The translations under genes were made by a program, and so were the position numbers. Positions 34,296-42,269 of a stretch of 64,000 bases of DNA are shown here, piece by piece. Under the pieces are notes generated by a model that was given only the letters and a program-made list of their open reading frames with translations, ran no database searches and was not told the origin of the DNA. Positions within the stretch are counted from its first letter, which is position 1, and each line of letters begins with the position of its first letter. Source of the stretch: Chthoniobacterales bacterium (lineage in GTDB: Bacteria; Verrucomicrobiota; Verrucomicrobiia; Chthoniobacterales; UBA10450); NCBI GenBank assembly GCA_035274845.1, contig DATENU010000021.1, positions 1 through 64,000 of the forward strand, in the 5' to 3' direction.

Positions 34296-35180
34296 ATGCT
34301 CCCCCGAGTTCTCCTCCCGCTATTTGTCTCGACGTTTTTCGTCCCGACACTCTTTGCTCAACCAAACCCGGCGCCTCAATCCGCCTCGTCCATCACCGCT
34401 ACGTTTTGGAACGTGCAATGGTTCCCGGGCCGTCGTCCCAATGCTTCGCGCTGGGAAGAAGATCGCCAGGTCCGCGCCGTTCATCGCGATCTCACCTCGC
34501 TCAACTCAGACTTGGTCGCCCTCGAGGAAGTGCGCAATTTCGAGCAGGCGGCTCTCGCCGTGAAGCCGCTGCCCGGCTTCAAGGTCGATGTCTGCTCCAA
34601 CTTCCCGGCTCGTGAAGGCCAGGTGGAAGCGCAACAGGTCGCCATCACGAGCCGGCTCCAGCCGCTCGCCGCCTGGGCGGAATCGTGGAAACCGCGAAGC
34701 GCGCTCCTGCCTCCCCGCGGTTTCGCGTTCGCCGCTTACCAAATCGCGCCGCGCCAGGTTCTCCTGGTTTATGCCCTTCACCTGAAAAGCAATCGCGGCG
34801 AGATCCACGAAGACATGCGCATTCGCGAAGAATCGATGCAGCAGCTCCTCGCTCACACCAAGGCGATGAAACAAGCCTATGAAAAACTTGGCGCGCTTAC
34901 CTGGATGATCGGCGGCGATTTCAACACCGCGCCGGACGATCCTCGCTTCGGCCGGGAAAAAACAGTGCCCGCGTTGCTGGCGCAGGATTTCCGATGGGCT
35001 TGGGAAGGAATTCCGTTCAAGTCGCGGATCACCGTGCCTGCCGATGAGCGTTATCCCGCCGCGTCGTTCGACCAGATTTTCTATCGCGGCGCGACCCTGG
35101 CGAAGGCATGGCTCGTCAGCACTTCGCCGCAATCGAGCGATCATCGCGCCGTGAGCGTGGCACTAAATCCTGCGCCGTAA
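34296..35180 (+). CDS. Secreted endonuclease/exonuclease/phosphatase-family protein
   Basis: 294 residues from the ATG at 34296; an earlier in-frame ATG at 34251 lies inside the repeat and is disfavoured. Signal peptide MLPRVLLPLFVSTFFVPTLFA. EEP fold motifs: TATFWNVQWFPG (N-terminal Asn), VALEEVRN (metal Glu), LHLKSN, GGDFNTAPDD (D.N pair) and a terminal SDHRAV His. All metal and catalytic positions of the DNase I-like superfamily are present. Substrate may be nucleic acid, a phospholipid or an inositol phosphate; export points to extracellular action. Confidence 0.88.
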   Translation: MLPRVLLPLFVSTFFVPTLFAQPNPAPQSASSITATFWNVQWFPGRRPNASRWEEDRQVRAVHRDLTSLNSDLVALEEVRNFEQAALAVKPLPGFKVDVCSNFPAREGQVEAQQVAITSRLQPLAAWAESWKPRSALLPPRGFAFAAYQIAPRQVLLVYALHLKSNRGEIHEDMRIREESMQQLLAHTKAMKQAYEKLGALTWMIGGDFNTAPDDPRFGREKTVPALLAQDFRWAWEGIPFKSRITVPADERYPAASFDQIFYRGATLAKAWLVSTSPQSSDHRAVSVALNPAP

Positions 35181-35538
35181 CGTCGGTGGCTCAATCGGCG
35201 AATTCCGAAAATTCGAAATCCGAAGTTCGAAACAATTCCCAAAATTCAAAACCCCCGAAATGTTTCAAACGGCAGCTCGCCATTTCGATCATTCCCGCAT
35301 TTCGCTGATTCGAATTTGTTTCGAATTTTGTGCTTCGATATTCGAATTTCCCCCGGACACGGCTACAGAAACGGCGGTTTCAAACCGCCGCTCCTTGATT
35401 GTTTAGCGCTTGCGTCCGCCCACCTCGGTCCGAGCGCCCGAAAACTTGGATGCTCCCCTCGAAACTTGACGGCTTTAAGCCGTCAAGATGTCTGCGCGCC
35501 GCGGAGAAAAAAATTCGTTAGCGCTACAACGAGGCGCT
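35181..35538. other. Repeat-bearing intergenic region (no gene)
   Basis: Holds the second ~155-bp TTCGAA-rich repeat (35211-35367), a GGAGCGG-type palindrome (35372-35398), and then a unique stretch with GACGGCTTTAAGCCGTCAAG (~35469), itself a perfect stem of 8 bases. No convincing frame is seen. Confidence 0.75.
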
Positions 35539-36909
35539 CTATAAAAACTTTCCCGGGTTCAGAATGCCGGCCGGATCGAGCGCCTGTTTGAGGGCGCGAT
35601 GCGCTTCGCGCGCAACGTCGCTCGTCGCCTGGGGCCACCAGCGTTTTTTCGCGAGCCCGATTCCGTGTTCGCCCGTGATCACGCCGCCAAAGGCCAGGAC
35701 TTGCGCGAACAATTCGTCGAGCGCGTGCTCTGCCTTCTCGCGGACGGCGGCTTCGCGGTTGTACCGGTCCGCCATGATATTGACGTGCATGTTGCCGTCG
35801 CCGGCATGGCCGAAGCAGGCGATCGGAAATCCGGAGCGCTTCGAAAGTGCTTCCGCAAATTCCACCAGATCCACCAGGCGGCTCCTGGGCACGACGATGT
35901 CCTGATTCAATTTCGTCAGTCCGGTGGCGCGAAGCGAATTGCTGAACGCCCGGCGCAACGCCCAAAGCCTTTCGCAATCCGGCTCCGTCGTGGCGATTTG
36001 CACCGCAGCCGGATTTGATTCGTCCACGAGCCCCCGCAGTTTTTCCATCTCAATCTGGACCGCCTCCGGTTGTCCATCGAGTTCGACGAGCAAGTGGGCA
36101 TTACCGTCAGGCACCTCGCCCGCGTTCGCATCGCGCCGGGCGGCTTCGAGCGTGAAATGGTCGGCCAACTCGAGAGAGGAGGGGAGGAATCCCGCGGCAA
36201 AAATCCGCTGCACCGTTTGGGCCGCTTCCCGCATGCTGCCAAACGACGCCGATAACGTCGCGCGCGCCGGCGGCATCGGGAGCAGTTTGACGGTGATCTC
36301 GGTCACCACTCCCAGCATTCCTTCCGAACCGACGAACAATCCCACGAGATCGAAGCCGGTTTTGTTTTTGTGAACCCGTCCACCCGTGCGCAGGACTTCG
36401 CCACTCGCCAACACCACCTCGAGTCCGACCACGTAATTGCGGGTTACGCCGTATTTCAGACAACGCGGGCCGCCGGCATTCGTCGCCACGTTTCCCCCCA
36501 TGCTGCAATCCTTTTTGCTCGCCGGATCCGGCGGGTAAAAGAGCTTCTGCTCCCGCGCCTTCGCTTGAAGATCCGCGGTAATGACTCCGGGCTCCACGAC
36601 GGCGATCGCATCGGCAAAACTGAGGTCTTTGATCCGGTTCATCCGCGCCAGGGAGAGAGCAATCCCGCCCCGCACCGGCACGCATCCGCCGACGTAGCCG
36701 TAGCCAGACCCCCGCGCCGTCACCGGGATCCTATTCTCCGAGGCAAATTTGAGCAGCTTGCTCACCTGCTCCGTCGATTCAGCAAAGACGACTACTTCCG
36801 GCGCGTGGCTCGCGAACCACTTGTCGCCGCCGTGCGTTTCCAGGATCTCCGGCGCGTCGCTGACTGCATCCGCACCAAGCAGCTCTCGTAATTGCTCAGC
36901 AACCTCCAT
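35539..36909 (-). CDS. glcD: FAD-linked oxidase, glycolate oxidase GlcD-like
   Basis: 456 residues from the ATG at 36909 (MEVAEQLRELLGADAVSDAP); upstream in-frame starts give an acidic, unlikely leader. An FAD-binding type-4 domain lies at ~35-215 (PVTARGSGYGYVGGCVPVRG, then MGGNVATNAGGPR, a classic FAD loop) and a C-terminal FAD-oxidase domain ends with GEHGIGLAKKRWW. This is the GlcD/D-lactate dehydrogenase layout for oxidising 2-hydroxy acids. No glcE or glcF neighbour is present, so a stand-alone D-lactate or D-2-hydroxy acid dehydrogenase is equally possible. Confidence 0.9.
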   Translation of the reverse strand: MEVAEQLRELLGADAVSDAPEILETHGGDKWFASHAPEVVVFAESTEQVSKLLKFASENRIPVTARGSGYGYVGGCVPVRGGIALSLARMNRIKDLSFADAIAVVEPGVITADLQAKAREQKLFYPPDPASKKDCSMGGNVATNAGGPRCLKYGVTRNYVVGLEVVLASGEVLRTGGRVHKNKTGFDLVGLFVGSEGMLGVVTEITVKLLPMPPARATLSASFGSMREAAQTVQRIFAAGFLPSSLELADHFTLEAARRDANAGEVPDGNAHLLVELDGQPEAVQIEMEKLRGLVDESNPAAVQIATTEPDCERLWALRRAFSNSLRATGLTKLNQDIVVPRSRLVDLVEFAEALSKRSGFPIACFGHAGDGNMHVNIMADRYNREAAVREKAEHALDELFAQVLAFGGVITGEHGIGLAKKRWWPQATSDVAREAHRALKQALDPAGILNPGKFL

Positions 36910-37006
36910 CACGCCCGCTTCTTCGTAATCGTGCTCGTCCTCGTCCTCCTCCTCGGTTGGGTTGGGGGTTCGATTACGAGCACGAGTAAGAGGAGGGAAA
37001 ATCCCA

Positions 37007-37783
37007 TCACATTCCCATGATCTGGTAGCCGCCATCGACGTAGATGACCTGCCCCGTGATCGAGGCCGCGCCGTCGCTGGCCAGAAAAACTCCCATCGCG
37101 CCCAGCTCAGCCGGCTCGCAACTGCGCTTCAGCGGCGCGTGCTCCTGGTAATGCTTCAGCATCGCCGAGAAACCGCTGATGCCGCGGGCCGCCAGGGTAT
37201 TGACCGGCCCGGCCGAAATGCAATTCACTCGAATTTTCTTCGGGCCAAGATCGTAGGCGAGATAACGGGTGGAAGCTTCCAGGCTCGCCTTGGCCACGCC
37301 CATCACGTTGTAGTGCGGCACCACTTTCTCAGCCCCGTAATAGGTCATCGCCACCACGCTCCCGCCGTTGGTCATGAGCGGCGCCGCTTCCCGCGCCAGC
37401 GCCACCAGGGAATACGCACTGATGTCGTGGGCCGTCCGGAACGCCTCTCGCGTCGTGCTGAGAAAATCACCCTCGAGCGCCTCTTTCGGCGCGAACGCCA
37501 CCGAGTGAAGCACGAGGTCCACATGATCCGTCTCGCCGCGGACCTTTTTGAAAAACTCGGCGATGTCTTCGTCCTTCGAGACGTCGCACGGCCAGAGCGG
37601 CGTCCCTTCCCCGAATTCGCCTACCAGCTCCTCGACATTTTCTTTCAGCCGTTCGCCCTGGTAATTGAAGATCAATTTCGCGCCGGCCGCGGCCCAGGCC
37701 TTCGCGATTGCCCACGCAATGCTCCGTTTGTTCGCCACGCCGAAAACGACACCGACCTTTCCCGCCAGAACTTGCTCAGCCAT
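37007..37783 (-). CDS. fabI: Enoyl-[acyl-carrier-protein] reductase FabI
   Basis: 258 residues, the usual FabI length. N-terminal GKVGVVFGVANKRSIAWAIA is the FabI-specific NAD(H) motif; the catalytic YYGAEKVVPHYNVMGVAKA contains the Tyr-x6-Lys spacing of FabI (Tyr...Lys) rather than the Tyr-x3-Lys of ordinary SDRs; the end GGYQIMGM is typical. It reduces enoyl-ACP in the last step of each fatty-acid elongation cycle (family knowledge), cytoplasmic. Divergent from the methyltransferase gene; the oxidase gene start lies ~100 bases downstream. Confidence 0.97.
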   Translation of the reverse strand: MAEQVLAGKVGVVFGVANKRSIAWAIAKAWAAAGAKLIFNYQGERLKENVEELVGEFGEGTPLWPCDVSKDEDIAEFFKKVRGETDHVDLVLHSVAFAPKEALEGDFLSTTREAFRTAHDISAYSLVALAREAAPLMTNGGSVVAMTYYGAEKVVPHYNVMGVAKASLEASTRYLAYDLGPKKIRVNCISAGPVNTLAARGISGFSAMLKHYQEHAPLKRSCEPAELGAMGVFLASDGAASITGQVIYVDGGYQIMGM

Positions 37784-37898
37784 AACGCGTCACGATACGC
37801 ACGTTTCGCACGCCGCAAAGCCGCCGCGATGCGCGCTTCCGGTTTTCGTCCGCCTCGCTATTATCCGCGGTGACCATGCGCAAAACTCTGTGACCAAC

Positions 37899-39017
37899 AT
37901 GACGCGCGACGAAATCCTGAGCGGGTTGAAAATGCTCGAGCCCTGGTTCCACCGGATCGATCTCGGCGGTGGAATTTTCACCAAAACCGAGAGCGTGATG
38001 GGCGAACCCGTCGATCACCCGCGCGAGTCCTGGGAAGTCATCCGGCAGTGTCTGCCCGCGGACCTGGCCGGAAAGAGCGTGCTGGATGTCGGTTCCAACG
38101 GCGGATTTTATTGCGTCGAAGCGAAACACCGCGGGGCCGGCCGCGTCCTTGGCGTGGATGGACAGCGGCAGCATGTGCGGCAGGCGCTTTTCGTCCGGAA
38201 AGTCCTGGGGCTCGACCTCGAGTTTCGCCGCTTTTCCGTTTACGATTTGCAGCCGGCGACGGTCGGCATCTTCGACATCACTCTCGCGCTCGGGCTCGTC
38301 TATCATCTGAAGCACCTCGTCCTCGCGCTGGAGCGGCTCTATGACGTGACGAATGAATTGCTCATCATCGAGACAGCCATCATTCCGCCCGAGCAAACGC
38401 CGCCCTCCTTCGTGCAGGCGCTGGGCGAAATCCGGCAGACGCTGCATCCGCTCGTTTATGCTGAGAATCCTCCGGAAGCGAAGGAGCAGGTTTACAACTG
38501 GTTCCTGCCGAGCCCCGACGCATTGCGCGCGCTGTTGCTGAATACGGGATTCGAAGAGGTGCGCGTGTTCAGCGTCGTTCGCGACCGCGCCGTTCTCGTT
38601 TGCCGCAAACGGGCCACCCGCAGCGCGCCGAACGTCCACGATTATGTCGCCGCACTTGCCTTCGCCGCTCCACCCCCGGTCACTGTGCCGGCGGGTGAAA
38701 GGGTGACGTTCAAGCTTCGGGCGACCAATGCCGGACATGCGCCCTGGCCGGCGGTCGGCGCGCCGGAGACGAAGGGAATCGTCCGTCTCGGCGCCCATCT
38801 GCTCGGCGCGGATGAAGAGGAAATAAACTGGGACGGCGGCCGCGCGATTCTTCCGCGGGACGTGGCCCCCGGTGAAACGGCTGAGCTCGAATTCGTTTTC
38901 CGCGCGCCGGCAAAACCGGGCGACTACATCATCGAGTTCGACATGGTCGCCGAACACGTCACCTGGTTCGAAGACTTCGGGCCGGGCGTGTTACGGCACC
39001 GGTTTACGGTCGGTTAA
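37899..39017 (+). CDS. SAM methyltransferase with C-terminal Ig-like domain (TIGR04290-like)
   Basis: 372 residues from the ATG at 37899. Residues ~1-235 form a class I methyltransferase of the mo5U34/CmoB type: motif I VLDVGSNGGFYCVEAKHRGA, acidic loop LGVDGQRQHVRQA, and LALGLVYHLKHL. Residues ~250-372 form a separate beta domain (VPAGERVTFKLRATNAGHAP, then LGAHLL, LPRDVAPGETAELEF, PGDYIIEFDMVAEHVTWF), a pattern I know from Ig-like domains attached to glycan-modifying enzymes. Together they suggest methylation of a polysaccharide or glycolipid precursor rather than tRNA (inference). Confidence 0.83.
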   Translation: MTRDEILSGLKMLEPWFHRIDLGGGIFTKTESVMGEPVDHPRESWEVIRQCLPADLAGKSVLDVGSNGGFYCVEAKHRGAGRVLGVDGQRQHVRQALFVRKVLGLDLEFRRFSVYDLQPATVGIFDITLALGLVYHLKHLVLALERLYDVTNELLIIETAIIPPEQTPPSFVQALGEIRQTLHPLVYAENPPEAKEQVYNWFLPSPDALRALLLNTGFEEVRVFSVVRDRAVLVCRKRATRSAPNVHDYVAALAFAAPPPVTVPAGERVTFKLRATNAGHAPWPAVGAPETKGIVRLGAHLLGADEEEINWDGGRAILPRDVAPGETAELEFVFRAPAKPGDYIIEFDMVAEHVTWFEDFGPGVLRHRFTVG

Positions 39018-39265
39018 CATAAACCAGATCAGACTCGGTTGCTGAGCAACGCCTTCAGGTTTGCGAAGGTAGGGTGCCTCTTAATTTTCCATATTACTTG
39101 GCCACGAATAGTTCGGAATGACACTGCTGCGCCAAAAAGATATTGCGCTCCGGTTTTGTTCGGGCGACGCTACGCCGAACTGATAAAGGGCTTTTGGGAG
39201 GTGTGCCCGAAACACCGAAATATCCGCCGTGTGAATCCTGCGGGTGCGACGCAATGCGTGGCAGC

Positions 39266-39308
39266 GGTGAAGACCTTTGAGCGGCGTGCCTTACGCACGT
39301 CACTCAAA
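39266..39308 (+). repeat. Left inverted-repeat hairpin of the 39.3-39.9 kb module
   Basis: GGTGAAGACCTTTGAGCGGC at 39266 continues into GTGCCTTACGCAC and closes with CACTCAAA, giving a nested hairpin (outer TTTGAG/CTCAAA, inner GTGC/GCAC). The reverse complement of its first 20 bases recurs at 39886-39906. The ATG of the membrane protein gene follows at once. Confidence 0.7.
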
Positions 39309-39656
39309 ATGAAACCAACACAAAAAACACAGTCTAATCCCGTATTAGGTGATTGTGCTTCGGGCGCACTTCATAGCAGTCCAGGAAAGGATCTTTCGAT
39401 CCATTCCGGTGCTCGCGCGAAAACGAAGCATTCAAGTGAAAGGAGCGGCATAAACGCTCCGCAAGGTAAGTTCATCGTTTATTCGCAACTGGTCATCGCT
39501 AGTTTTATCGGATTAATGTTTATTGCGCACTCATTGAGCCTGCCGCAATTACCTTATTCCATCCTGGGTATTCAATTGTTTCTCTGTTTCATTTCGTTCC
39601 ATCCACATCTTGCAAAAGATGTAGCTGGTTTCACATCGCGGCTTTTCCGCCATTGA
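39309..39656 (+). CDS. Small membrane protein within an odd-composition module
   Basis: 115 residues from the ATG at 39309 (MKPTQKTQSNPVLGDCASGA); the frame extends upstream but would run through the hairpin. The first 60 residues are polar and Ser/Lys-rich. Two hydrophobic segments follow (LVIASFIGLMFIAHSLSLPQ and PYSILGIQLFLCFISFHPHL). Base composition is clearly lower in GC than the neighbours, suggesting a foreign origin. No family recognised. Its stop codon lies one base before the 48-bp tandem repeats begin. Confidence 0.5.
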   Translation: MKPTQKTQSNPVLGDCASGALHSSPGKDLSIHSGARAKTKHSSERSGINAPQGKFIVYSQLVIASFIGLMFIAHSLSLPQLPYSILGIQLFLCFISFHPHLAKDVAGFTSRLFRH

Positions 39657-39847
39657 GATTTCGGCTTTCACGTCGATAGCATTCTGGTTTCAGCGCCCAT
39701 GTAAGATTTCGGCTTTCACGCCGATAGCATTCTGGTTTCAACGCCCACGCAAGATTTCGGCTTTCGCGCCGTCACTATTCTGGCTTCAACGCCAAGGTAA
39801 GATTTCGGCTTTCACGCCGTCACTATTCTGGCTTCAATGCCATGAAG
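39656..39847 (+). repeat. Four tandem 48-bp repeats of paired mini-hairpins
   Basis: Four head-to-tail units start AGATTTCGGCTTTC at 39656, 39704, 39752 and 39800. Each unit carries two short stems: TCGGC with GCCGA (loop TTTCAC), and TGGC with GCCA or TGG with CCA (loop TTCAAC). Differences between units tend to keep pairing (TGGT...GCCCA versus TGGC...GCCA). There are no spacers, so this is not a CRISPR array. The repeats fill the 3' side of the small membrane gene and are probably transcribed with it. Confidence 0.88.
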
Positions 39848-39853
39848 GTTTCT

Positions 39854-39906
39854 TGAGTGCGCCCTTTTTACAAAGAAGAGGGCGCGCCGCTCAAAGGTTT
39901 TCACCA
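39854..39906 (-). repeat. Right inverted-repeat hairpin of the 39.3-39.9 kb module
   Basis: CTTGAGTGCGCCCT, a 13-base loop, then AGGGCGCGCCGCTCAAAG. The stem GCGCCCT/AGGGCGC is nested in TTGAG/CTCAA. Its right flank GCCGCTCAAAGGTTTTCACC is the inverse complement of the left hairpin at 39266 with one mismatch. Confidence 0.75.
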
Positions 39907-39995
39907 CCAATTGTCTTGGCTGGCATTCTTGCCTTACCGAAAACTGTGGCGGCCCTTCCCGCCCACCTATTCACTATCCGCCTAGTCGCGCGCGA

Positions 39996-40547
39996 TTACT
40001 TTTTGCCCTTCAGAGTCACAGAATATTGCGCGTTCTCCCAGCAAAACTTGAGGGATCCGCCGCCCGCCGGATTCGATTCAATCTTAATGGTGAACTGATC
40101 CACCGCTTTATCGGCGGCGTCCTTTTTCATGTCGACCCGCACGAGGTCCTGTGCCTCATCGTATTTCGTTCCCCATTGGCCGGTCTGCTTGTTGATGATC
40201 AGTTTCGCGCCCTTTTCATCCGGAAGTATGAACAGCGAATAGGTGCCCGCCGGGACCGCTGTGCCGCCGATGTCGAACGCCTGCTTCGTCGTCAGGAGAG
40301 TCGCCTCGTCCGCGCCGGCTCGCCAGACCTTGCCGAAAGGCACGAGCTCTCCCCAGATTTTGCGCGGCGCGCCGCTTTTTGGATCCTTGGTGTAGGGACG
40401 GCCATAAACAATCGTCACGTCGCTCCCATCAATCTGGCCGGTGATGGTTTCGTGGGGACTGACCCGCGGTTTTTCATCGGCCATTGCAGGCAAACCGACG
40501 GCGAGCGCAAAAAAAAGAAGCAGAAGAGGGCGGCTGAATGGTTTCAT
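39996..40547 (-). CDS. Secreted DUF2911 protein
   Basis: 183 residues with a signal peptide (MKPFSRPLLLLFFALAVGLPAMA). The core SDVTIVYGRPYTKDPK, IWGELVPFGKVWRAGADEAT and PAGTYSLFILPDEKGAKLII is diagnostic of DUF2911, a family of periplasmic beta-sandwich proteins common in Bacteroidota and PVC bacteria; its function is unknown. Divergent from the M20 peptidase gene with an 84-base gap. Confidence 0.9.
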   Translation of the reverse strand: MKPFSRPLLLLFFALAVGLPAMADEKPRVSPHETITGQIDGSDVTIVYGRPYTKDPKSGAPRKIWGELVPFGKVWRAGADEATLLTTKQAFDIGGTAVPAGTYSLFILPDEKGAKLIINKQTGQWGTKYDEAQDLVRVDMKKDAADKAVDQFTIKIESNPAGGGSLKFCWENAQYSVTLKGKK

Positions 40548-40631
40548 CTTTGGAACGTGCGCTGGCCTGGAGGCCCGCGCCAGTCAAAAAGCGCGCGCAA
40601 CCCGGGCCGGGCACGCTATTCTTACGATCGA

Positions 40632-42146
40632 ATGAAACCGGCTCTTTTTGCGGCTCTGCTCCTTATCAGTTCATCGGCCCTGGCCACTCCCGCCGGACTC
40701 GTGGCCGAAACGCACAACTGGCGGCTGAGTCATGAAGCCGAAATCCTCACGGAATTTGTCGAACTCCTTTCCATTCCGAATCTGGCCAGCGACGCGCCGA
40801 ATATTCAGAGAAATGCCGAAGCCATTCGCGCGATGTGCGAGAAGCGCGGACTGACCGCAAAATTGCTGACGCTCGAGGGCGCTCCGCCGGTCGTCGTCGC
40901 CGAACTCACCGCGCCAAATGCCAAACGAACGGTGACGTTTTACGCCCATTACGACGGGCAACCGGTTGATCCATCGCAATGGAAGGGCGAACCTTGGAAG
41001 CCGGTGATGCGTGACGATGCCGGGACCGAGGTCGACTGGCGCACGGCGCAGTTCATCGACCCGAGATGGCGCCTCTTTGCCCGCTCCTCCGGTGACGACA
41101 AGGGCGCGATCGTCGCCATGCTCGCCGCGCTCGACGCCCTGCGCGGAATGGGCGTGAAGCCGGTCATCAATCTTCGCTTCTTTTTCGAAGGCGAAGAAGA
41201 AGCCGGTTCACCGCATCTCGCCGAATACCTGAAAAAATTTCCCGAAGTTTCGCGTCCTGACGCCTGGGTTTTTTGCGACGGGCCAGTGCATCAGAGCCGG
41301 CGCATGGAGCTGGTCTTCGGAGCCCGCGGCACGATCGGGCTCGAGCTCACCGTTTATGGGCCGATCAAGGCGCTGCACGACGGTCATTACGGAAACTGGG
41401 TCCCGAACCCGGTCGTGCGTCTCACCCACCTCATCGATTCGATGCGCGACGAGAACGGCCGGATTTCGATCAAGGGGTTTTACGACAATGTGCGTCCGCC
41501 CACCGCCGCCGAGAAGGAAGCTCTCGCGAAAATTCCCGATGTGGAAGCCGATCTTCGCCGCGAATTCCAGATCGCGAACACGGAAGGGGAGGGAAAGACG
41601 CTGAATGAATTGATCATGCAGCCCGCGCTGAACCTGCGCGGAATCGAAGCTGGCCACGTCGGTGGGCAGGCGGCCAATCAAATTCCGACTGAAGCGCGGG
41701 CCTCGATCGATTTTCGTCTCGTGCCCGATGAAACGCCCGAGTCGATCAAGGGACTCGTCGAACGCCATCTTACCGAGCAAGGCTACACGATCGTGCGCGA
41801 CACACCCGACGCCGCGGCGCGGCAGAGCAAAGCAAAGCTGGTCAAGGTCGGGTGGGATTCCGGTTACCCGGCCTCACGGACTCCGCTCGATCTGCCGTTG
41901 TTCCGGGAGTTGGCCGACCTCATGTTCGCGGCCAAGCACGAGCCTGTTCTGCTGCCGACGTCCGGAGGCAGCTTGCCGATTCATCTTTTCGAAGAGGCGA
42001 GCAAGGCGCCGGTCATCGTTTTCCCCATCGCGAATCACGACAACAACCAGCACGCCGCGAACGAGAACATGCGTCTCCAGAATCTCTGGGACGGCATGGA
42101 AGTCTTCGCCGCATTCTTCGCCGAGCTCCGAGACGCGGTGCGGTAA
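40632..42146 (+). CDS. Secreted M20-family metallopeptidase
   Basis: 504 residues from the ATG at 40632, which opens a signal peptide (MKPALFAALLLISSSALATP); the frame is open 200 codons further upstream but that is antisense of the DUF2911 gene. Metal-site motifs: TVTFYAHYDGQPVD (His/Asp), ARSSGDDKGAIVAMLAAL (bridging Asp), FFFEGEEEAGS (catalytic and metal Glu), and a late GGSLPIHLF. A dimerisation-domain insert spans ~230-400 (RGTIGLELTVYGP, RASIDFRLVPDETPE). Family members are carboxypeptidases, dipeptidases or deacylases; export suggests peptide scavenging. Confidence 0.92.
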   Translation: MKPALFAALLLISSSALATPAGLVAETHNWRLSHEAEILTEFVELLSIPNLASDAPNIQRNAEAIRAMCEKRGLTAKLLTLEGAPPVVVAELTAPNAKRTVTFYAHYDGQPVDPSQWKGEPWKPVMRDDAGTEVDWRTAQFIDPRWRLFARSSGDDKGAIVAMLAALDALRGMGVKPVINLRFFFEGEEEAGSPHLAEYLKKFPEVSRPDAWVFCDGPVHQSRRMELVFGARGTIGLELTVYGPIKALHDGHYGNWVPNPVVRLTHLIDSMRDENGRISIKGFYDNVRPPTAAEKEALAKIPDVEADLRREFQIANTEGEGKTLNELIMQPALNLRGIEAGHVGGQAANQIPTEARASIDFRLVPDETPESIKGLVERHLTEQGYTIVRDTPDAAARQSKAKLVKVGWDSGYPASRTPLDLPLFRELADLMFAAKHEPVLLPTSGGSLPIHLFEEASKAPVIVFPIANHDNNQHAANENMRLQNLWDGMEVFAAFFAELRDAVR

Positions 42147-42178
42147 TCTTCTGGAGCCGCTTCGCTATGCGAAGCGTT

Positions 42179-42265
42179 TGGGTGTAGCGACGGCGCTCTG
42201 TCGCCGTACATTCGCGTCGAAGCTAATTCACGCATCCTTACGCCGACAGAGCGGCGTCGCTACAA
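42179..42265. repeat. Facing pair of TGTAGC-family palindromes
   Basis: GTGTAGCGACGGCGCTCTGT then CGCCGTA (42181 on) and, inverted, TTACGCCGACAGAGCGGCGT then CGCTACAAC (to ~42265). The two halves are complementary to each other as well as internally palindromic. Located between convergent genes, where it may end both transcripts. Confidence 0.8.
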
Positions 42266-42269
42266 CAGA

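Noticed and set aside
39656-39847. CRISPR array
   Set aside because: The 48-bp units are contiguous with no spacers, the copies diverge, and no cas gene is present.
40026-40631. 200-codon upstream extension of the M20 peptidase
   Set aside because: It is antisense to the DUF2911 gene, and the ATG at 40632 gives a proper signal peptide.
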